A stretch of 64,000 nt of DNA from Pararhodobacter sp. (GTDB lineage: Bacteria > Pseudomonadota > Alphaproteobacteria > Rhodobacterales > Rhodobacteraceae), in contig JAFIEK010000020.1 of the NCBI GenBank assembly GCA_020832545.1, positions 1 through 64,000 on the forward strand, read 5' to 3'. The notes under the pieces were generated by a model, which saw nothing but the letters and a program-made list of their open reading frames with translations, did no database searches and was not told the DNA's origin. A program made the position numbers and the translations under genes. Below are positions 9,338 through 18,844 of the stretch, piece by piece (within the stretch, counting starts at the first letter, position 1; each line of letters begins with the position of its first letter).

Positions 9338-10057
9338 ATGCCGCACCGCCCGCCGCACGGCACGCAACTGCCGCTGGGCCTGCCCACCCGGACAGCACTT
9401 GAGCGCGCTGACTTTCTGGTGGCACCCTCAAACGCGCTGGCGCTGGCAGCGATCGAGAACCCGGCGGGCTTGCCCGCGGGCAAGCTGGTGCTGAGCGGGC
9501 CACCCGGCGCGGGCAAGACGCATCTGGCGCATATCTGGGCCGTACAGCAGACCGCACGGATCATCGTGCCGCAGGAGCTGCCCGCCAGCCTGCCCGCGCT
9601 TGTGCATGGCGCGCCGGTCGCAGTGGTGATCGATGACGCCGACACCCTCGCACGGGGGCCCGGTGAAGAGGCGCTGTTTCATCTGCACAATCACCTTCAG
9701 GCGCAGGGTCAATGCCTGCTCATGACCGCGCGCGCGCCGGTGCGTGACTGGGGACTGGAGCTGCCCGACCTCGTATCAAGACTGAACGCGGCGGCGCATG
9801 TGGCGCTGGCCCCGCCCGATGATGCGCTGTTGGCGGCGGTGCTGGTGAAGCTGTTCAATGACCGCCAGATCCGCATCCAGCCCCAGCTGATCGACTATCT
9901 GCTGTCGCGCATGGAGCGCTCACTGGCGCAGGCCCGCGCGCTGGTGGCAATGCTTGATCAACGTGCGCTGGCCTTTGGGCGGCCGGTAACGCGGGCATTG
10001 GCGCAAGAGGTTCTGGCCGAATTCGCGCCTGCAGACCTCGACAAGCGCGATCCATGA
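9338..10057 (+). CDS. hdaA: DnaA-related replication regulator HdaA
   Basis: A 239-residue AAA+ protein related to DnaA domain III but lacking the DNA-binding domain IV. Near the N-terminus is QLPLGLP (residues 10-16), resembling the beta-clamp-binding motif of Hda. Walker A is GPPGAGKT (54-61) and Walker B is VVIDDAD (96-102). In alphaproteobacteria HdaA works with the sliding clamp to stimulate ATP hydrolysis by DnaA after initiation, preventing over-replication. The Walker A motif is well preserved. The gene follows the ferredoxin gene by six bases and precedes ppk by 43. Confidence 0.85.
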   Translation: MPHRPPHGTQLPLGLPTRTALERADFLVAPSNALALAAIENPAGLPAGKLVLSGPPGAGKTHLAHIWAVQQTARIIVPQELPASLPALVHGAPVAVVIDDADTLARGPGEEALFHLHNHLQAQGQCLLMTARAPVRDWGLELPDLVSRLNAAAHVALAPPDDALLAAVLVKLFNDRQIRIQPQLIDYLLSRMERSLAQARALVAMLDQRALAFGRPVTRALAQEVLAEFAPADLDKRDP

Positions 10058-10100
10058 GCGCCATCATGGAACTGTCACATTTCGCAGCGATCATGGCCCG

Positions 10101-12290
10101 ATGAACCAGTCCGATTTCCTTCACACCGCCTTTCCCGCGCCGATCGACCCGCCCGAGGGCTTCGATCCGGCCTCGCCCGAACGGTTTTTCAACCGCGAGA
10201 TGTCATGGCTGGCGTTCAACTGGCGCGTGCTGGATGAAGCATTGAACCCGCGCGTGCCGCTTCTGGAACGGGTGCGCTTTCTGTCGATCTCGGCCACCAA
10301 TCTGGATGAATTCTATACCGTGCGCGTTGCCGGTCTGCGCGAACTTCAGCGTTCGGGCAATGCCCGGCTCTCCATCGACGGACGCAGCCCTATCGAGCAA
10401 CTGGAACTGATCAACGAGAACGCACGTCAGTTGATGGCCCGCCACCAGGATGCCTTCGGAGCGCTGGTTACCGCGCTGGAGGCTGAAGATATCCATATCC
10501 TCAGCCGCGCCGATCTCAGCCCGCAGGACCGCGCCTTTCTGGATGACTATTTCCTCTCACGCGTTTTTCCGATGCTCTCGCCGCTGGCGATCGACCCGGC
10601 GCATCCGTTCCCGTTCATTCCCAATGCGGGCTTCTGCCTTGCCCTGCAGATCGAGCGTCGCGCCGACAAGTTCCGGCGCAATGCGCTGCTCCCGGTGCCG
10701 CAGCAGATCGACCGGTTCATCCCGCTGCCTGCTGAACGCGGCTGCCACCGCTTTCTGCCGTTGGAAGAACTGCTTCTTGACCAGCTTCAGGCGCTCTTTC
10801 CCGGCTATACTGCGCGCAATTCCTGCGCTTTCCGGGTGCTGCGCGACAGCGATATGGAGGTTGAGGAGGAAGCCGAGGATCTGGTGCGCGAATTCGAGGT
10901 GGCGCTCAAACGCCGCCGCCGAGGCGAGGTGGTGCGGCTGAAGCTGACGGCAGATGCCAATCCCGAACTGCGGGCGCTGATCATGGATGAGCTGGAGGTC
11001 ATCGCCGATGAGGTGATCGAGGTCGATGGCCTGCTGGGTATGGCCGATATCAAGGAACTGGTGCTTGACAGCCGCCGTGACCTGCAATGGCCGGTCTTCA
11101 CACCGCGCATTCCTGAACGGGTGCAGGACCATGAGGGCGATATCTTCGCCGCGATCCGCCAGAAAGACATGTTGCTGCACCACCCTTATGAAACCTTCGA
11201 CATGGTGGTGCGGTTTCTGGAACAGGCCGCGCGCGACCCCGATGTGCTGGCGATCAAGCAAACGCTTTACCGCACCTCGCGCGACAGCCCGATCGTCGCT
11301 GCTCTTTGCGAAGCGGCCGAGGCGGGCAAGTCGGTCACCGCCTTTGTAGAGCTGAAGGCGCGCTTTGACGAGGCTGCGAACATCCGCCAGTCGCGGCGGC
11401 TGGAGCGGGCTGGCGCGCATGTGGTCTATGGCTTTATCCACTACAAGACCCATGCCAAGATCAGCACCGTTGTGCGCCGCGAGGGGGACAGGCTGGTCAC
11501 TTATACCCATTTCGGCACTGGCAATTACCATCCGATCACCGCGCGCATCTATACCGATCTCAGCCTGTTCACCTGTGACCCGGCGCTGGGGCGTGATGCG
11601 GCGCGGGTGTTCAACTATCTGTCAGGCTATGCCGAGCCCGAGATGCTGGAAAACCTTGCCATCTCGCCCCTGTCGCTGAAACCCCGCCTTCTGGAACTGA
11701 TCGCCGCCGAGGCCGAACACGCCCGCGCAGGGCGCCCGGCCGAGATCTGGGCGAAGATGAACTCGCTGGTGGACCCTGATGTGATCGACGCGCTTTATGC
11801 CGCCGGTCAAGCCGGTGCGCGGATCAGTCTGGTGATTCGCGGCATCTGCGGGGTGCGGCCCGGAATCAGAGGGCTGTCCGAGAATATTCGCGTGAAATCC
11901 ATTGTCGGGCGGTTTCTGGAGCATTCACGCATTGTCTGCTTTGGCTCGGGCCACGGGCTTCCTTCGGCAAAGGCGCGGGTCTTCATGTCCTCGGCGGACT
12001 GGATGGACCGCAATCTTCTGCGCCGGGTGGAGACGCTGGTGGAAATCCAGAACAAGACCGTCAAGGCGCAGATCGTGCAGCAGATCATGGCCGCCAATCT
12101 GCATGACGAGGCCCAGACCTGGGTTCTGGACGGCAATGGCCGCTTCACCCGCGACCTGCCTGAACCCGGATCAGGCGAGGATCGGTCACTGTTCAACTGT
12201 CACCGGTTTTTCATGGAGAACCCCTCGCTTTCGGGGCGCGGCTCAGCCGGGGCGCGCGATGTGATCGAACTGGCGCATGGCGAAGACTGA
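10101..12290 (+). CDS. ppk: Polyphosphate kinase 1
   Basis: A 729-residue PPK1, which reversibly polymerises the gamma-phosphate of ATP into inorganic polyphosphate. The N-terminal domain begins FFNREMSWLAFNWRVLDEALNP, the usual family signature (written here in two parts: FFNREMSWLAFNW and RVLDEALNP). The catalytic half resembles phospholipase D, with the histidine of FIHYKTHAKIS (His447/His451) and a second histidine in LEHSRIV (His608), matching the autophosphorylated and catalytic histidines of the family. GTGNYHP follows the first. It is in a plus-strand run with hdaA and ppx, the enzyme that degrades the polymer. No strong ribosome-binding site precedes the ATG. Confidence 0.96.
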   Translation: MNQSDFLHTAFPAPIDPPEGFDPASPERFFNREMSWLAFNWRVLDEALNPRVPLLERVRFLSISATNLDEFYTVRVAGLRELQRSGNARLSIDGRSPIEQLELINENARQLMARHQDAFGALVTALEAEDIHILSRADLSPQDRAFLDDYFLSRVFPMLSPLAIDPAHPFPFIPNAGFCLALQIERRADKFRRNALLPVPQQIDRFIPLPAERGCHRFLPLEELLLDQLQALFPGYTARNSCAFRVLRDSDMEVEEEAEDLVREFEVALKRRRRGEVVRLKLTADANPELRALIMDELEVIADEVIEVDGLLGMADIKELVLDSRRDLQWPVFTPRIPERVQDHEGDIFAAIRQKDMLLHHPYETFDMVVRFLEQAARDPDVLAIKQTLYRTSRDSPIVAALCEAAEAGKSVTAFVELKARFDEAANIRQSRRLERAGAHVVYGFIHYKTHAKISTVVRREGDRLVTYTHFGTGNYHPITARIYTDLSLFTCDPALGRDAARVFNYLSGYAEPEMLENLAISPLSLKPRLLELIAAEAEHARAGRPAEIWAKMNSLVDPDVIDALYAAGQAGARISLVIRGICGVRPGIRGLSENIRVKSIVGRFLEHSRIVCFGSGHGLPSAKARVFMSSADWMDRNLLRRVETLVEIQNKTVKAQIVQQIMAANLHDEAQTWVLDGNGRFTRDLPEPGSGEDRSLFNCHRFFMENPSLSGRGSAGARDVIELAHGED

Positions 12291-12380
12291 CACCTTGCCA
12301 CAGCCCGCAACAGGGCATGGCGATTGACGCACCACCGCCCACACCCATAGAACGAACCTGTCACAAAGAGGACGCGCTGC

Positions 12381-13997
12381 ATGTCAGACGATAGCCAGAC
12401 TGCTGCACCCACCGACACCGCCCCCGTTCCAACACCCATGCGCGGCTTCTTTGGCCACAGCCTGTTTCAGGATGCATCGGTGCGTGCGCTCGAACGGGTG
12501 GGCGTGATAGATGTGGGCTCGAACTCGGTCCGGATGGTGGTGTTTGACGGCGCAGCCCGCTCACCTGCCTATTTCTTCAACGAAAAAATCCTTTGCGGTC
12601 TGGGCCGCGGCATGGTCGAAACCGGGCGCCTCAACCCGGATGGCCGGGTGCGCGCGCTGGCCTCGATCCGCCGCTTTGCCCTGCTGGCGCGTGAGATGCA
12701 TCTGACCAGCCTGACCATGGTTGCCACCGCCGCCGTGCGCGAGGCCGAAGACGGCCCTGAGTTCAAGGCCGAGGTAGACGCGGCCACCGGACTGGAGATG
12801 CTGATTATCGATGGCACCGAAGAGGCGCGGCTGTCGGCGCAGGGCGTGCTGCTGGGCTGGCCCGGCGCGCGCGGGCTGGTCTGCGATATCGGTGGCTCGT
12901 CCATGGAACTGGCCGAGATCGGCGACAATACGGTGGGCCGACGCGTGAGCACGGCGCTGGGGCCGTTCCGCCTGCAACAGGTAGCCGGCGGCAAGAAGGG
13001 GCTGCGCCGGCATATCAACACGGTGCTGGCCGGGATGCGCGACCAGCTAGGGGTAGAGCACAAGGCGCTTTATCTTGTCGGGGGCTCATGGCGGGCGCTG
13101 GCACGGCTGGACATGGCGCGTCGCGGCTATCCGCTGACGGTTCTGCATGAATATGCCATGACGCCCAAATCCATCCGCAAAACCATCGACTGGCTGGAAG
13201 GGCAGGACCTGAAGAAACTGCGCGACCGTACCGGCATTTCGCCCGAACGCATTCTGCTGGTGCCGCTGGCCACCGTGGTGCTGCGCCAGCTGCTGCATGT
13301 TTTTCGTCCGCGTGAAATCTATGTTTCCAGCTACGGTATCCGTGAGGGCTTGTTGTTCGAGCAGATGCCCGATGCCCTGCGCGCGCGCGACCCGCTGATT
13401 GAGGCTTGCCGCCATGCCGAGGCCGCCAGCGCCCGCCTGCCCGGCTTTGGCCGCCGGTTGTACGAATTCCTCATGCCGCTTTACCGCAACGCCGCGCCCG
13501 ACCGGCTGCGCCTGATCAAGGCCGCCTGCCTGTTGCATGATGTAAACTGGCGCGCCCATCCGGACTACCGCTCGGAAAGCTGCTTCGACACCGCCACCCG
13601 CGCCAATCTGGGGGGGCTGGACCACAAGGGCCGGGTCTATCTGGGGCTCGCGCTGATGAACCGCTACAAGAACGCAGGCACCGACAGCCGCCTGACCCCG
13701 CTTCTGACCCTGCTCGACGACACCGAGATCCGCCACGCGATCATGCTGGGACGGGCCATGCGCTTCGGTGCCATGTTCTCGATCGGCGGGCCCGATGCCG
13801 CGGGGGAGCTGCGGTTCTTCCCCAAGCGCAAGTTGTTGGAAATGATCCTGAAACCGGAAATGCGCGATCTGTTCGGCGAGGTTGCGCAGCAGCGTTTCGC
13901 CTCACTGGCGAAAACGCTGGGCGTGGAAACCAAGGTGCGTGTCGCGCGCAACGGACCAAAGAAGGCAGATGCGCCCACAGCCGAACCGGTCAACTGA
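12381..13997 (+). CDS. ppx: Exopolyphosphatase, Ppx/GppA family
   Basis: A 538-residue protein of the ASKHA-fold Ppx/GppA family, which removes terminal phosphates from polyphosphate or from pppGpp. Diagnostic parts are VIDVGSNSVRMVVFDG near residue 36, VATAAVREAEDGPEF, the second phosphate-binding loop LVCDIGGSSMEL, and a C-terminal region with HDVNWRAHPDYR that belongs to the HD-like module. The ATG at 12381 follows AGAGGA. It lies 90 bases after ppk, an arrangement that lets synthesis and breakdown of the polymer be controlled together. Its stop is only six bases from the end of the converging J-domain gene. A GppA activity cannot be excluded. Confidence 0.92.
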   Translation: MSDDSQTAAPTDTAPVPTPMRGFFGHSLFQDASVRALERVGVIDVGSNSVRMVVFDGAARSPAYFFNEKILCGLGRGMVETGRLNPDGRVRALASIRRFALLAREMHLTSLTMVATAAVREAEDGPEFKAEVDAATGLEMLIIDGTEEARLSAQGVLLGWPGARGLVCDIGGSSMELAEIGDNTVGRRVSTALGPFRLQQVAGGKKGLRRHINTVLAGMRDQLGVEHKALYLVGGSWRALARLDMARRGYPLTVLHEYAMTPKSIRKTIDWLEGQDLKKLRDRTGISPERILLVPLATVVLRQLLHVFRPREIYVSSYGIREGLLFEQMPDALRARDPLIEACRHAEAASARLPGFGRRLYEFLMPLYRNAAPDRLRLIKAACLLHDVNWRAHPDYRSESCFDTATRANLGGLDHKGRVYLGLALMNRYKNAGTDSRLTPLLTLLDDTEIRHAIMLGRAMRFGAMFSIGGPDAAGELRFFPKRKLLEMILKPEMRDLFGEVAQQRFASLAKTLGVETKVRVARNGPKKADAPTAEPVN

Positions 13998-14003
13998 CGC
14001 CGG

Positions 14004-14687
14004 TCAAGCCGCTATGCGCGCCTGCACCTCGTCCCATGCGTTGTTGAGTGCGGCAAGGCGCTCTTCGGCAAGACGCACCGCCTCATCAGGTACGCCGCGC
14101 GCGCGCAGCGCGTCAGGGTGGCTTTCACGCACCATCCGCCGGTAGGCGCGCCGCGCATCCTCCAGCGAGGATTCGGGCGCGATCTCCAGCAGCATGAAGG
14201 GGTCATGCGGGGCACCGGGCACAAAACGCACCATCATCGCCTGAAAACAAGCGTCGGTCAGGCCAAAGATCCGCGCGACTTCACGCAAAAAGGCCTCTTC
14301 TTTGGGGTGAAAATCCCCGTCCGCCATGGCAACGTAAAACAGGCTCTCCATCAGGTCGCGCAACACCGGGTCACGCGGCGGGAACATCGCTGCAATCTTG
14401 CGTGCATATGCGTCGAATCCCGCCACATCCTGCCGGGCCAGATTGAAGACCCGTGCGGCGCTGGCCTCGTCCTCGGGGGCTATGGTGAAAACCCGGCGAA
14501 AAGCCGCAACCTCGCCGCGCGTGACCTGACCATCGGCCTTTGCCAGCTTGGCCCCCAATGCGATCACCCCAATGGTAAAGGCCACCGTGCGTTCGGGCGC
14601 AAGGCACATCCGGTCAAGGACCACGCTGAAGGGCTCCCCCGTGGCCAGTGCCGCAAGCGCGGCGGTTATACGTTTCCAGATCGACAT
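14004..14687 (-). CDS. TerB-like / J-domain (DjlA-like) co-chaperone
   Basis: A 227-residue protein with a TerB-like helical domain (about residues 30-150) and a C-terminal J-domain (about 160-227). The TerB part has two acidic turns, KADGQVTRGEV (50-60) and MADGDFHPKEE (121-131), that could bind metal. The J-domain keeps the invariant HPD (190-192), so it should stimulate a DnaK-type ATPase. This order matches DjlA, though no clear N-terminal membrane anchor is visible, so the protein may be cytoplasmic. It is monocistronic, converging on ppx. The partner and client are unknown. Confidence 0.85.
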   Translation of the reverse strand: MSIWKRITAALAALATGEPFSVVLDRMCLAPERTVAFTIGVIALGAKLAKADGQVTRGEVAAFRRVFTIAPEDEASAARVFNLARQDVAGFDAYARKIAAMFPPRDPVLRDLMESLFYVAMADGDFHPKEEAFLREVARIFGLTDACFQAMMVRFVPGAPHDPFMLLEIAPESSLEDARRAYRRMVRESHPDALRARGVPDEAVRLAEERLAALNNAWDEVQARIAA

Positions 14688-14751
14688 GGGTTGAGTTTAG
14701 CCTGACCTGCCGGGCAAGGGAAACGCTTTTGCCCCATTTTCAAAGTCTTGT

Positions 14752-15237
14752 TCACAAACGCTTCTGCATGAACACCAGGTCATGAAACTGCCCAAATTTC
14801 CAGCCAGCATCGCGGATGCGCCCAACCTCGGCAAAGCCAAGCCCGGCATGAAAGGTAAGGCTTGCGGTATTTGTGGCCGTGATCGCCCCGATCAGCGACC
14901 CTATGTCGCGGGCGCGGGCATAGTCTTCCAGCGCCAACATCAACCTTCGGCCTAACCCCCTGCCCCGCGCCCCCGGCGCCAGATTGATCGAATGCTCCAT
15001 CGTGCGCGCATAGCCCTGCCCGGCGCGGAACTGAAAATAGGTGGCAAAACCAAGAACCTCGCCCGCGTCGTCGGCCACCAGAAACGGGTGGTCCGCAGCG
15101 GCGCGGCTGGCGAGGGTGTCATGAATATCGGCTGTCGTCTTTTCCACCGGATTAAAGGTGACCACCGTGTCGCGGATGATCGGGTTCCAAAGGGCGAGGA
15201 TGCAATCCGCATCATCGACACGGGCGGGGCGGATCAT
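14752..15237 (-). CDS. GNAT acetyltransferase, phosphinothricin acetyltransferase-like
   Basis: A 161-residue GNAT N-acetyltransferase. It has the acetyl-CoA pyrophosphate loop in LAPGARGRGLGRRLM and the end pattern GSLIGAITATNTASLTFHAGLGFAEVG, which is characteristic of the phosphinothricin/methionine-sulfoximine acetyltransferase subgroup. The natural substrate is probably an amino-acid-like amine. The start codon overlaps the stop of the glyoxalase-like gene by four bases, so the two are translationally coupled and form a small operon. Confidence 0.85.
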   Translation of the reverse strand: MIRPARVDDADCILALWNPIIRDTVVTFNPVEKTTADIHDTLASRAAADHPFLVADDAGEVLGFATYFQFRAGQGYARTMEHSINLAPGARGRGLGRRLMLALEDYARARDIGSLIGAITATNTASLTFHAGLGFAEVGRIRDAGWKFGQFHDLVFMQKRL

Positions 15238-15863
15238 GCCAGAAACCGCGTGCCATGCGGCGTGTCGAACTCGGCGGCCAGCGCGGGCTCCGCCCCCAGC
15301 GTGATCACAACGCGTGGATCGTTGATCAGCGGCGCAAGGGCCGCGCGCAACGCCCCGGCCTGCGGATGGCTGACCACCAGCCGCCGCAGCCGCACCCCCC
15401 GGTCAGGCAGGCGGTCGGCGGGATGGGCTGTGCCCTTCCATCCGATCAACGCGGGAAACAGGCCATCAAGCGGCAACAGGCCGGATTCCGGCACGGTCAT
15501 GGACCATCTCAGATCACCGCGCGCCAGATCCATCGGTCGACCCACACCCGGCGGCGCCAGCGCCAAGGCCCGGGCCAGCCCCTCGGCACCATTCTCGCTG
15601 CACGCAACCCAGGCAACGGGGCGCGCGGGGCCTGCGAACTCATCCAGCGCGAACCAGCGCGGCTGCGGCGGCGGGGGCGCAGCCGGGTCAATGGCGATGA
15701 CCTCCAGATACTCACCGGGGCCCAGCGACAAAAGCCAGTTGTGCGTGCCCATCGCCGGGTGCACACCACCCGGCTCCAGCGCCACACCCAGCGCCGCGGC
15801 GACAGCCTGCGCCCCGGCCTCCAGTTCCTCGGCGGCAACTGCCAGATGATCGAACTGCAACAC
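15234..15863 (-). CDS. VOC-family glyoxalase-like protein
   Basis: A 209-residue protein of the vicinal-oxygen-chelate superfamily, Glyoxalase_3-like. It begins MLQFDHLAVAAEELEAGA, the usual first beta-alpha unit with a metal-ligand-like His, followed by HPAMGTHNWLLSLGPGEYLEVIA (split: HPAMGTHNWLLSLG and PGEYLEVIA), which carries the GTHN and E-V-I features of the family. The reaction is unknown. It is the first gene of a pair with the acetyltransferase, sharing a four-base overlap. Confidence 0.8.
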   Translation of the reverse strand: MLQFDHLAVAAEELEAGAQAVAAALGVALEPGGVHPAMGTHNWLLSLGPGEYLEVIAIDPAAPPPPQPRWFALDEFAGPARPVAWVACSENGAEGLARALALAPPGVGRPMDLARGDLRWSMTVPESGLLPLDGLFPALIGWKGTAHPADRLPDRGVRLRRLVVSHPQAGALRAALAPLINDPRVVITLGAEPALAAEFDTPHGTRFLA

Positions 15864-15934
15864 GGTCCGCCCCCCATTGACAGCGCCAACTCAACCCCGG
15901 AACGCAGGCCGGGGCAAGACCGAAGTTCCGCCCC

Positions 15935-18073
15935 TCAGCCCCGCGCCTGCCGGATCAGCCGAAGGATATCACGCGCCGCCCCCGGAATATTGGTGCCGGG
16001 CCCAAAGATAGCCTTGACCCCTCGATCGTAAAGAAACTGGTAATCCTGCTGCGGAATGACGCCGCCGCAGATCACCAGAATATCCCCCGCCCCTGCGGCG
16101 TTCAGCGCCTCCACCAGCTTTGGCGCGAGGGTCTTGTGACCCGCCGCCTGACTGGAAATGCCCACCACATGAACATCGTTGTCGACGGCATCCTGCGCGG
16201 CCTCTTCCGGCGTCTGGAACAGCGGGCCGACATCGACATCAAAGCCGATATCGGCAAAGGCCGTGGCGATCACCTTGGCGCCCCGATCGTGCCCGTCCTG
16301 GCCCATCTTGACCACCAGCATCCGGGGGCGGCGGCCCTCAGATTCGGCAAAATCCTCGACATCTTTCTGGATCGCGGCGAAGCCTTCATCGCCCTCGTAG
16401 GCTGCGCCATAAACGCCGGCCAGCGTCTTTACTTCTGCCCGATGGCGGCCAAAGACCTTTTCCATGCTCATGCTGATCTCTCCTACCGAGGCGCGCGCCC
16501 GCGCCGCATCAACCGCCGCTTCAAGCAGGTTGCCACCCTCGTGCGCGCGGCGCTCCAACTCGGCCAGCGCCGCCTTGCAGGCAGGTTCATCACGGGTGGC
16601 GCGGATTTTTTCCAGAAGCGCAATCTGGCCGTCACGGACGCGGGCGTTGTCGATATCCAGAAAATCGATCGGGTCTTCCTTGGCAAGGCGATACTTGTTG
16701 ACCCCAACAATCACATCCTCGCCCCGGTCAATCATCGCCTGCCGCCTTGCTGCCGATTCCTCGATACGCAGCTTGGGCATGCCCGAGGCCACGGCCTTGG
16801 TCATCCCTCCCAGCTCTTCAACCTCTTCGATCAGTTTCCACGCCGCTTCGGCCATATCTGCTGTCAGCTTTTCAACATAATACGATCCGGCCAGCGGATC
16901 GACGACCTTGGTGATCCCGGTTTCTTCTTGCAAGATCAGCTGGGTATTGCGCGCAATCCGGGCCGAAAACTCGGTCGGCAGGGCAATCGCCTCATCGAGT
17001 GCGTTGGTGTGCAGCGACTGCGTGCCGCCCAGTGCCGCCGCCATCGCCTCATAGGCGGTGCGCACGACGTTGTTGTAGGGGTCCTGCTCCTGCAATGACA
17101 CGCCCGAGGTCTGACAATGGGTGCGCAGCATCAGCGAGCCGGGCTTCTTTGGATTGAACTCTGACATAATGCGGTGCCAGAGCAGCCGCGCTGCGCGCAG
17201 CTTGGCGGCCTCCATGAAGAAGTTCATGCCAATGGCAAAAAAGAACGACAGCCGCCCGGCAAAGGCATCAACATCCATGCCGCGCGCGATTGCGGCGCGG
17301 ACATATTCGCGCCCGTCGGCCAGCGTAAAGGCCAGCTCCTGCACCAGGTTCGCACCCGCCTCCTGCATATGGTAGCCGGAAATCGAGATCGAGTTGAATT
17401 TCGGCATCTCGGCCGAGGTGTATTCGATGATATCGGCGATGATGCGCATCGAGGGTTCGGGCGGATAGACATAGGTATTGCGCACCATGAATTCCTTCAG
17501 AATATCGTTCTGAATGGTGCCAGAAAGCAGCGAGCGGTCCACCCCCTGCTCTTCGCCGGTGACAATGAAACTGGCCAGAATGGGGATAACAGCGCCGTTC
17601 ATCGTCATGGAAACGCTTACTTTTTCCAACGGGATGCCATCGAAGAGGATCTTCATGTCCTCGACCGAGTCAATCGCCACGCCCGCCTTGCCGACATCGC
17701 CCTCAACGCGCGGATGATCACTGTCATACCCGCGATGGGTGGCCAGATCGAAGGCGACCGAGACTCCCTGCTGCCCCGCCGCCAGCGCCTTGCGGTAAAA
17801 AGCGTTCGATTCCTGTGCAGTGGAAAATCCGGCATACTGGCGGATCGTCCAGGGGCGCCCGGCATACATGGTCGCCCGCACCCCGCGCGTGAACGGCGCA
17901 TGGCCCGGAATCGCGCCCAGATGGTCAAGCCCTTCCAGATCAGCCTCGGTATAGAGCGGCTTGACCGGAATACCCTCCAACGTGTTCCAGGTCAGGCTTT
18001 CCGGGGCCCGGCCCTTGAGTTCCTTTTCGGCCAGAACGGCCCAGGCTGCGAGGTCGGGGGCTTTGTCGGTCAT
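15935..18073 (-). CDS. scpA: Methylmalonyl-CoA mutase
   Basis: A 712-residue adenosylcobalamin-dependent mutase that converts (R)-methylmalonyl-CoA to succinyl-CoA, the last step of propionyl-CoA assimilation. The N-terminal barrel has [18 protein letters not shown] and [20 protein letters not shown]; the C-terminal cobalamin domain has the base-off/His-on motif DGHDRGAK with His595, followed by [12 protein letters not shown] and VICGGVIP. Length and single-chain form match the large homodimeric type, so no small subunit is needed. It is on the same strand as pccA and pccB, separated by the oppositely oriented DUF4174 gene. Neither the epimerase nor the chaperone MeaB is in the window. Confidence 0.97.
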   Translation of the reverse strand: MTDKAPDLAAWAVLAEKELKGRAPESLTWNTLEGIPVKPLYTEADLEGLDHLGAIPGHAPFTRGVRATMYAGRPWTIRQYAGFSTAQESNAFYRKALAAGQQGVSVAFDLATHRGYDSDHPRVEGDVGKAGVAIDSVEDMKILFDGIPLEKVSVSMTMNGAVIPILASFIVTGEEQGVDRSLLSGTIQNDILKEFMVRNTYVYPPEPSMRIIADIIEYTSAEMPKFNSISISGYHMQEAGANLVQELAFTLADGREYVRAAIARGMDVDAFAGRLSFFFAIGMNFFMEAAKLRAARLLWHRIMSEFNPKKPGSLMLRTHCQTSGVSLQEQDPYNNVVRTAYEAMAAALGGTQSLHTNALDEAIALPTEFSARIARNTQLILQEETGITKVVDPLAGSYYVEKLTADMAEAAWKLIEEVEELGGMTKAVASGMPKLRIEESAARRQAMIDRGEDVIVGVNKYRLAKEDPIDFLDIDNARVRDGQIALLEKIRATRDEPACKAALAELERRAHEGGNLLEAAVDAARARASVGEISMSMEKVFGRHRAEVKTLAGVYGAAYEGDEGFAAIQKDVEDFAESEGRRPRMLVVKMGQDGHDRGAKVIATAFADIGFDVDVGPLFQTPEEAAQDAVDNDVHVVGISSQAAGHKTLAPKLVEALNAAGAGDILVICGGVIPQQDYQFLYDRGVKAIFGPGTNIPGAARDILRLIRQARG

Positions 18074-18184
18074 GCCTTCATCCCTTGTGGTTCAGGCCGC
18101 GACAGCAGGCATCGCGGCAAATTCAATGTCATGTCTGGTGTTTTTCCGGCTAAGTTGCCTATATCTATGGCAACAGGAGGCCCA

Positions 18185-18721
18185 ATGACCTTGCCGATGA
18201 AACCAGTCCTGCTTGCCCTTCTCATTGCCACGCTGCCGATGGCCGCGCTGGCTGATGAGGTTCGTGAAACCCTGGCGGCTGACGCGGCCACCGAAACTGC
18301 CCCCGACGGGGCCGCCGACCCCTTGCCAGAAGACGTGGAGATCACCCCGGAAGGTCTGCGCATAGTCGATGCCACTGAAGTGGAGATCGATGACCTGATA
18401 TGGGAATGGCGGGTACTGGCGGTGATGGCCGACACGCCCAACGACCCCGCCTTCATCCGCCAGATGCGCGATATCAACGAGCGCGCAGCCGATCTGTTCG
18501 AGCGCGATGTGGTGGTGGTGGTTGATACCGACCGCGCATCAGGCAGTTCGCTGCGCCTGCGGCTGCGCCCGCGCGGTTTCATGCTGGCAATCATCGACAA
18601 GGATGGCGAAGTCAAACAGCGCCGCCCCGCCCCGCGTGATGTGCGCGAGTTGAATGCAGTGATCGACCGGTTCCCGCTGCGCCGGCAGGAGATGATGGAG
18701 CGCCGGCCCTCCGGCCGGTAG
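18185..18721 (+). CDS. Secreted DUF4174-like protein
   Basis: A 178-residue protein starting MTLPMKPVLLALLIATLPMA, with a Sec signal peptide ending near ALAD. The mature part contains WEWRVLAVMADTPNDPAF, ERDVVVVVDTD, LRPRGFMLAIIDKDG and the end VIDRFPLRRQEMMER, a layout I recognise as DUF4174, which resembles a thioredoxin-like fold but lacks a CxxC. The start at 18185 has AGGAGG just before it; a much longer in-frame extension upstream overlaps scpA and is not credible. The function is unknown. It is transcribed divergently from scpA. Confidence 0.75.
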   Translation: MTLPMKPVLLALLIATLPMAALADEVRETLAADAATETAPDGAADPLPEDVEITPEGLRIVDATEVEIDDLIWEWRVLAVMADTPNDPAFIRQMRDINERAADLFERDVVVVVDTDRASGSSLRLRLRPRGFMLAIIDKDGEVKQRRPAPRDVRELNAVIDRFPLRRQEMMERRPSGR

Positions 18722-18790
18722 GCCATGAGGGGGCGCTGCCGCCCGTGGCCCACGAGGGAGGGCTGCCGCCCCCCAACGGCTCGCGCCGCT

Positions 18791-18823
18791 TCCCCCCGCG
18801 CGTATTTCTGGCAAGATGAAAAG
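18791..18823 (+). repeat. Dispersed GC-rich intergenic element, copy B
   Basis: The core includes CGTATTTCTGGCAAGATG, identical to copy C, after a CCCCCC tract. It is preceded by a self-complementary GC-rich block (18724-18775; GGGGGCGCTGCCGCCC and AGGGCTGCCGCCCCCC). It fills most of the gap between the converging DUF4174 and pccA genes. Confidence 0.65.
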
Positions 18824-18844
18824 GCGCGGGGGCGCGGGGTCATC

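Noticed and set aside
17174-18184. A long in-frame upstream extension of the DUF4174-like gene
   Set aside because: It lies opposite scpA and lacks family features; the signal peptide starts at 18185 after AGGAGG.
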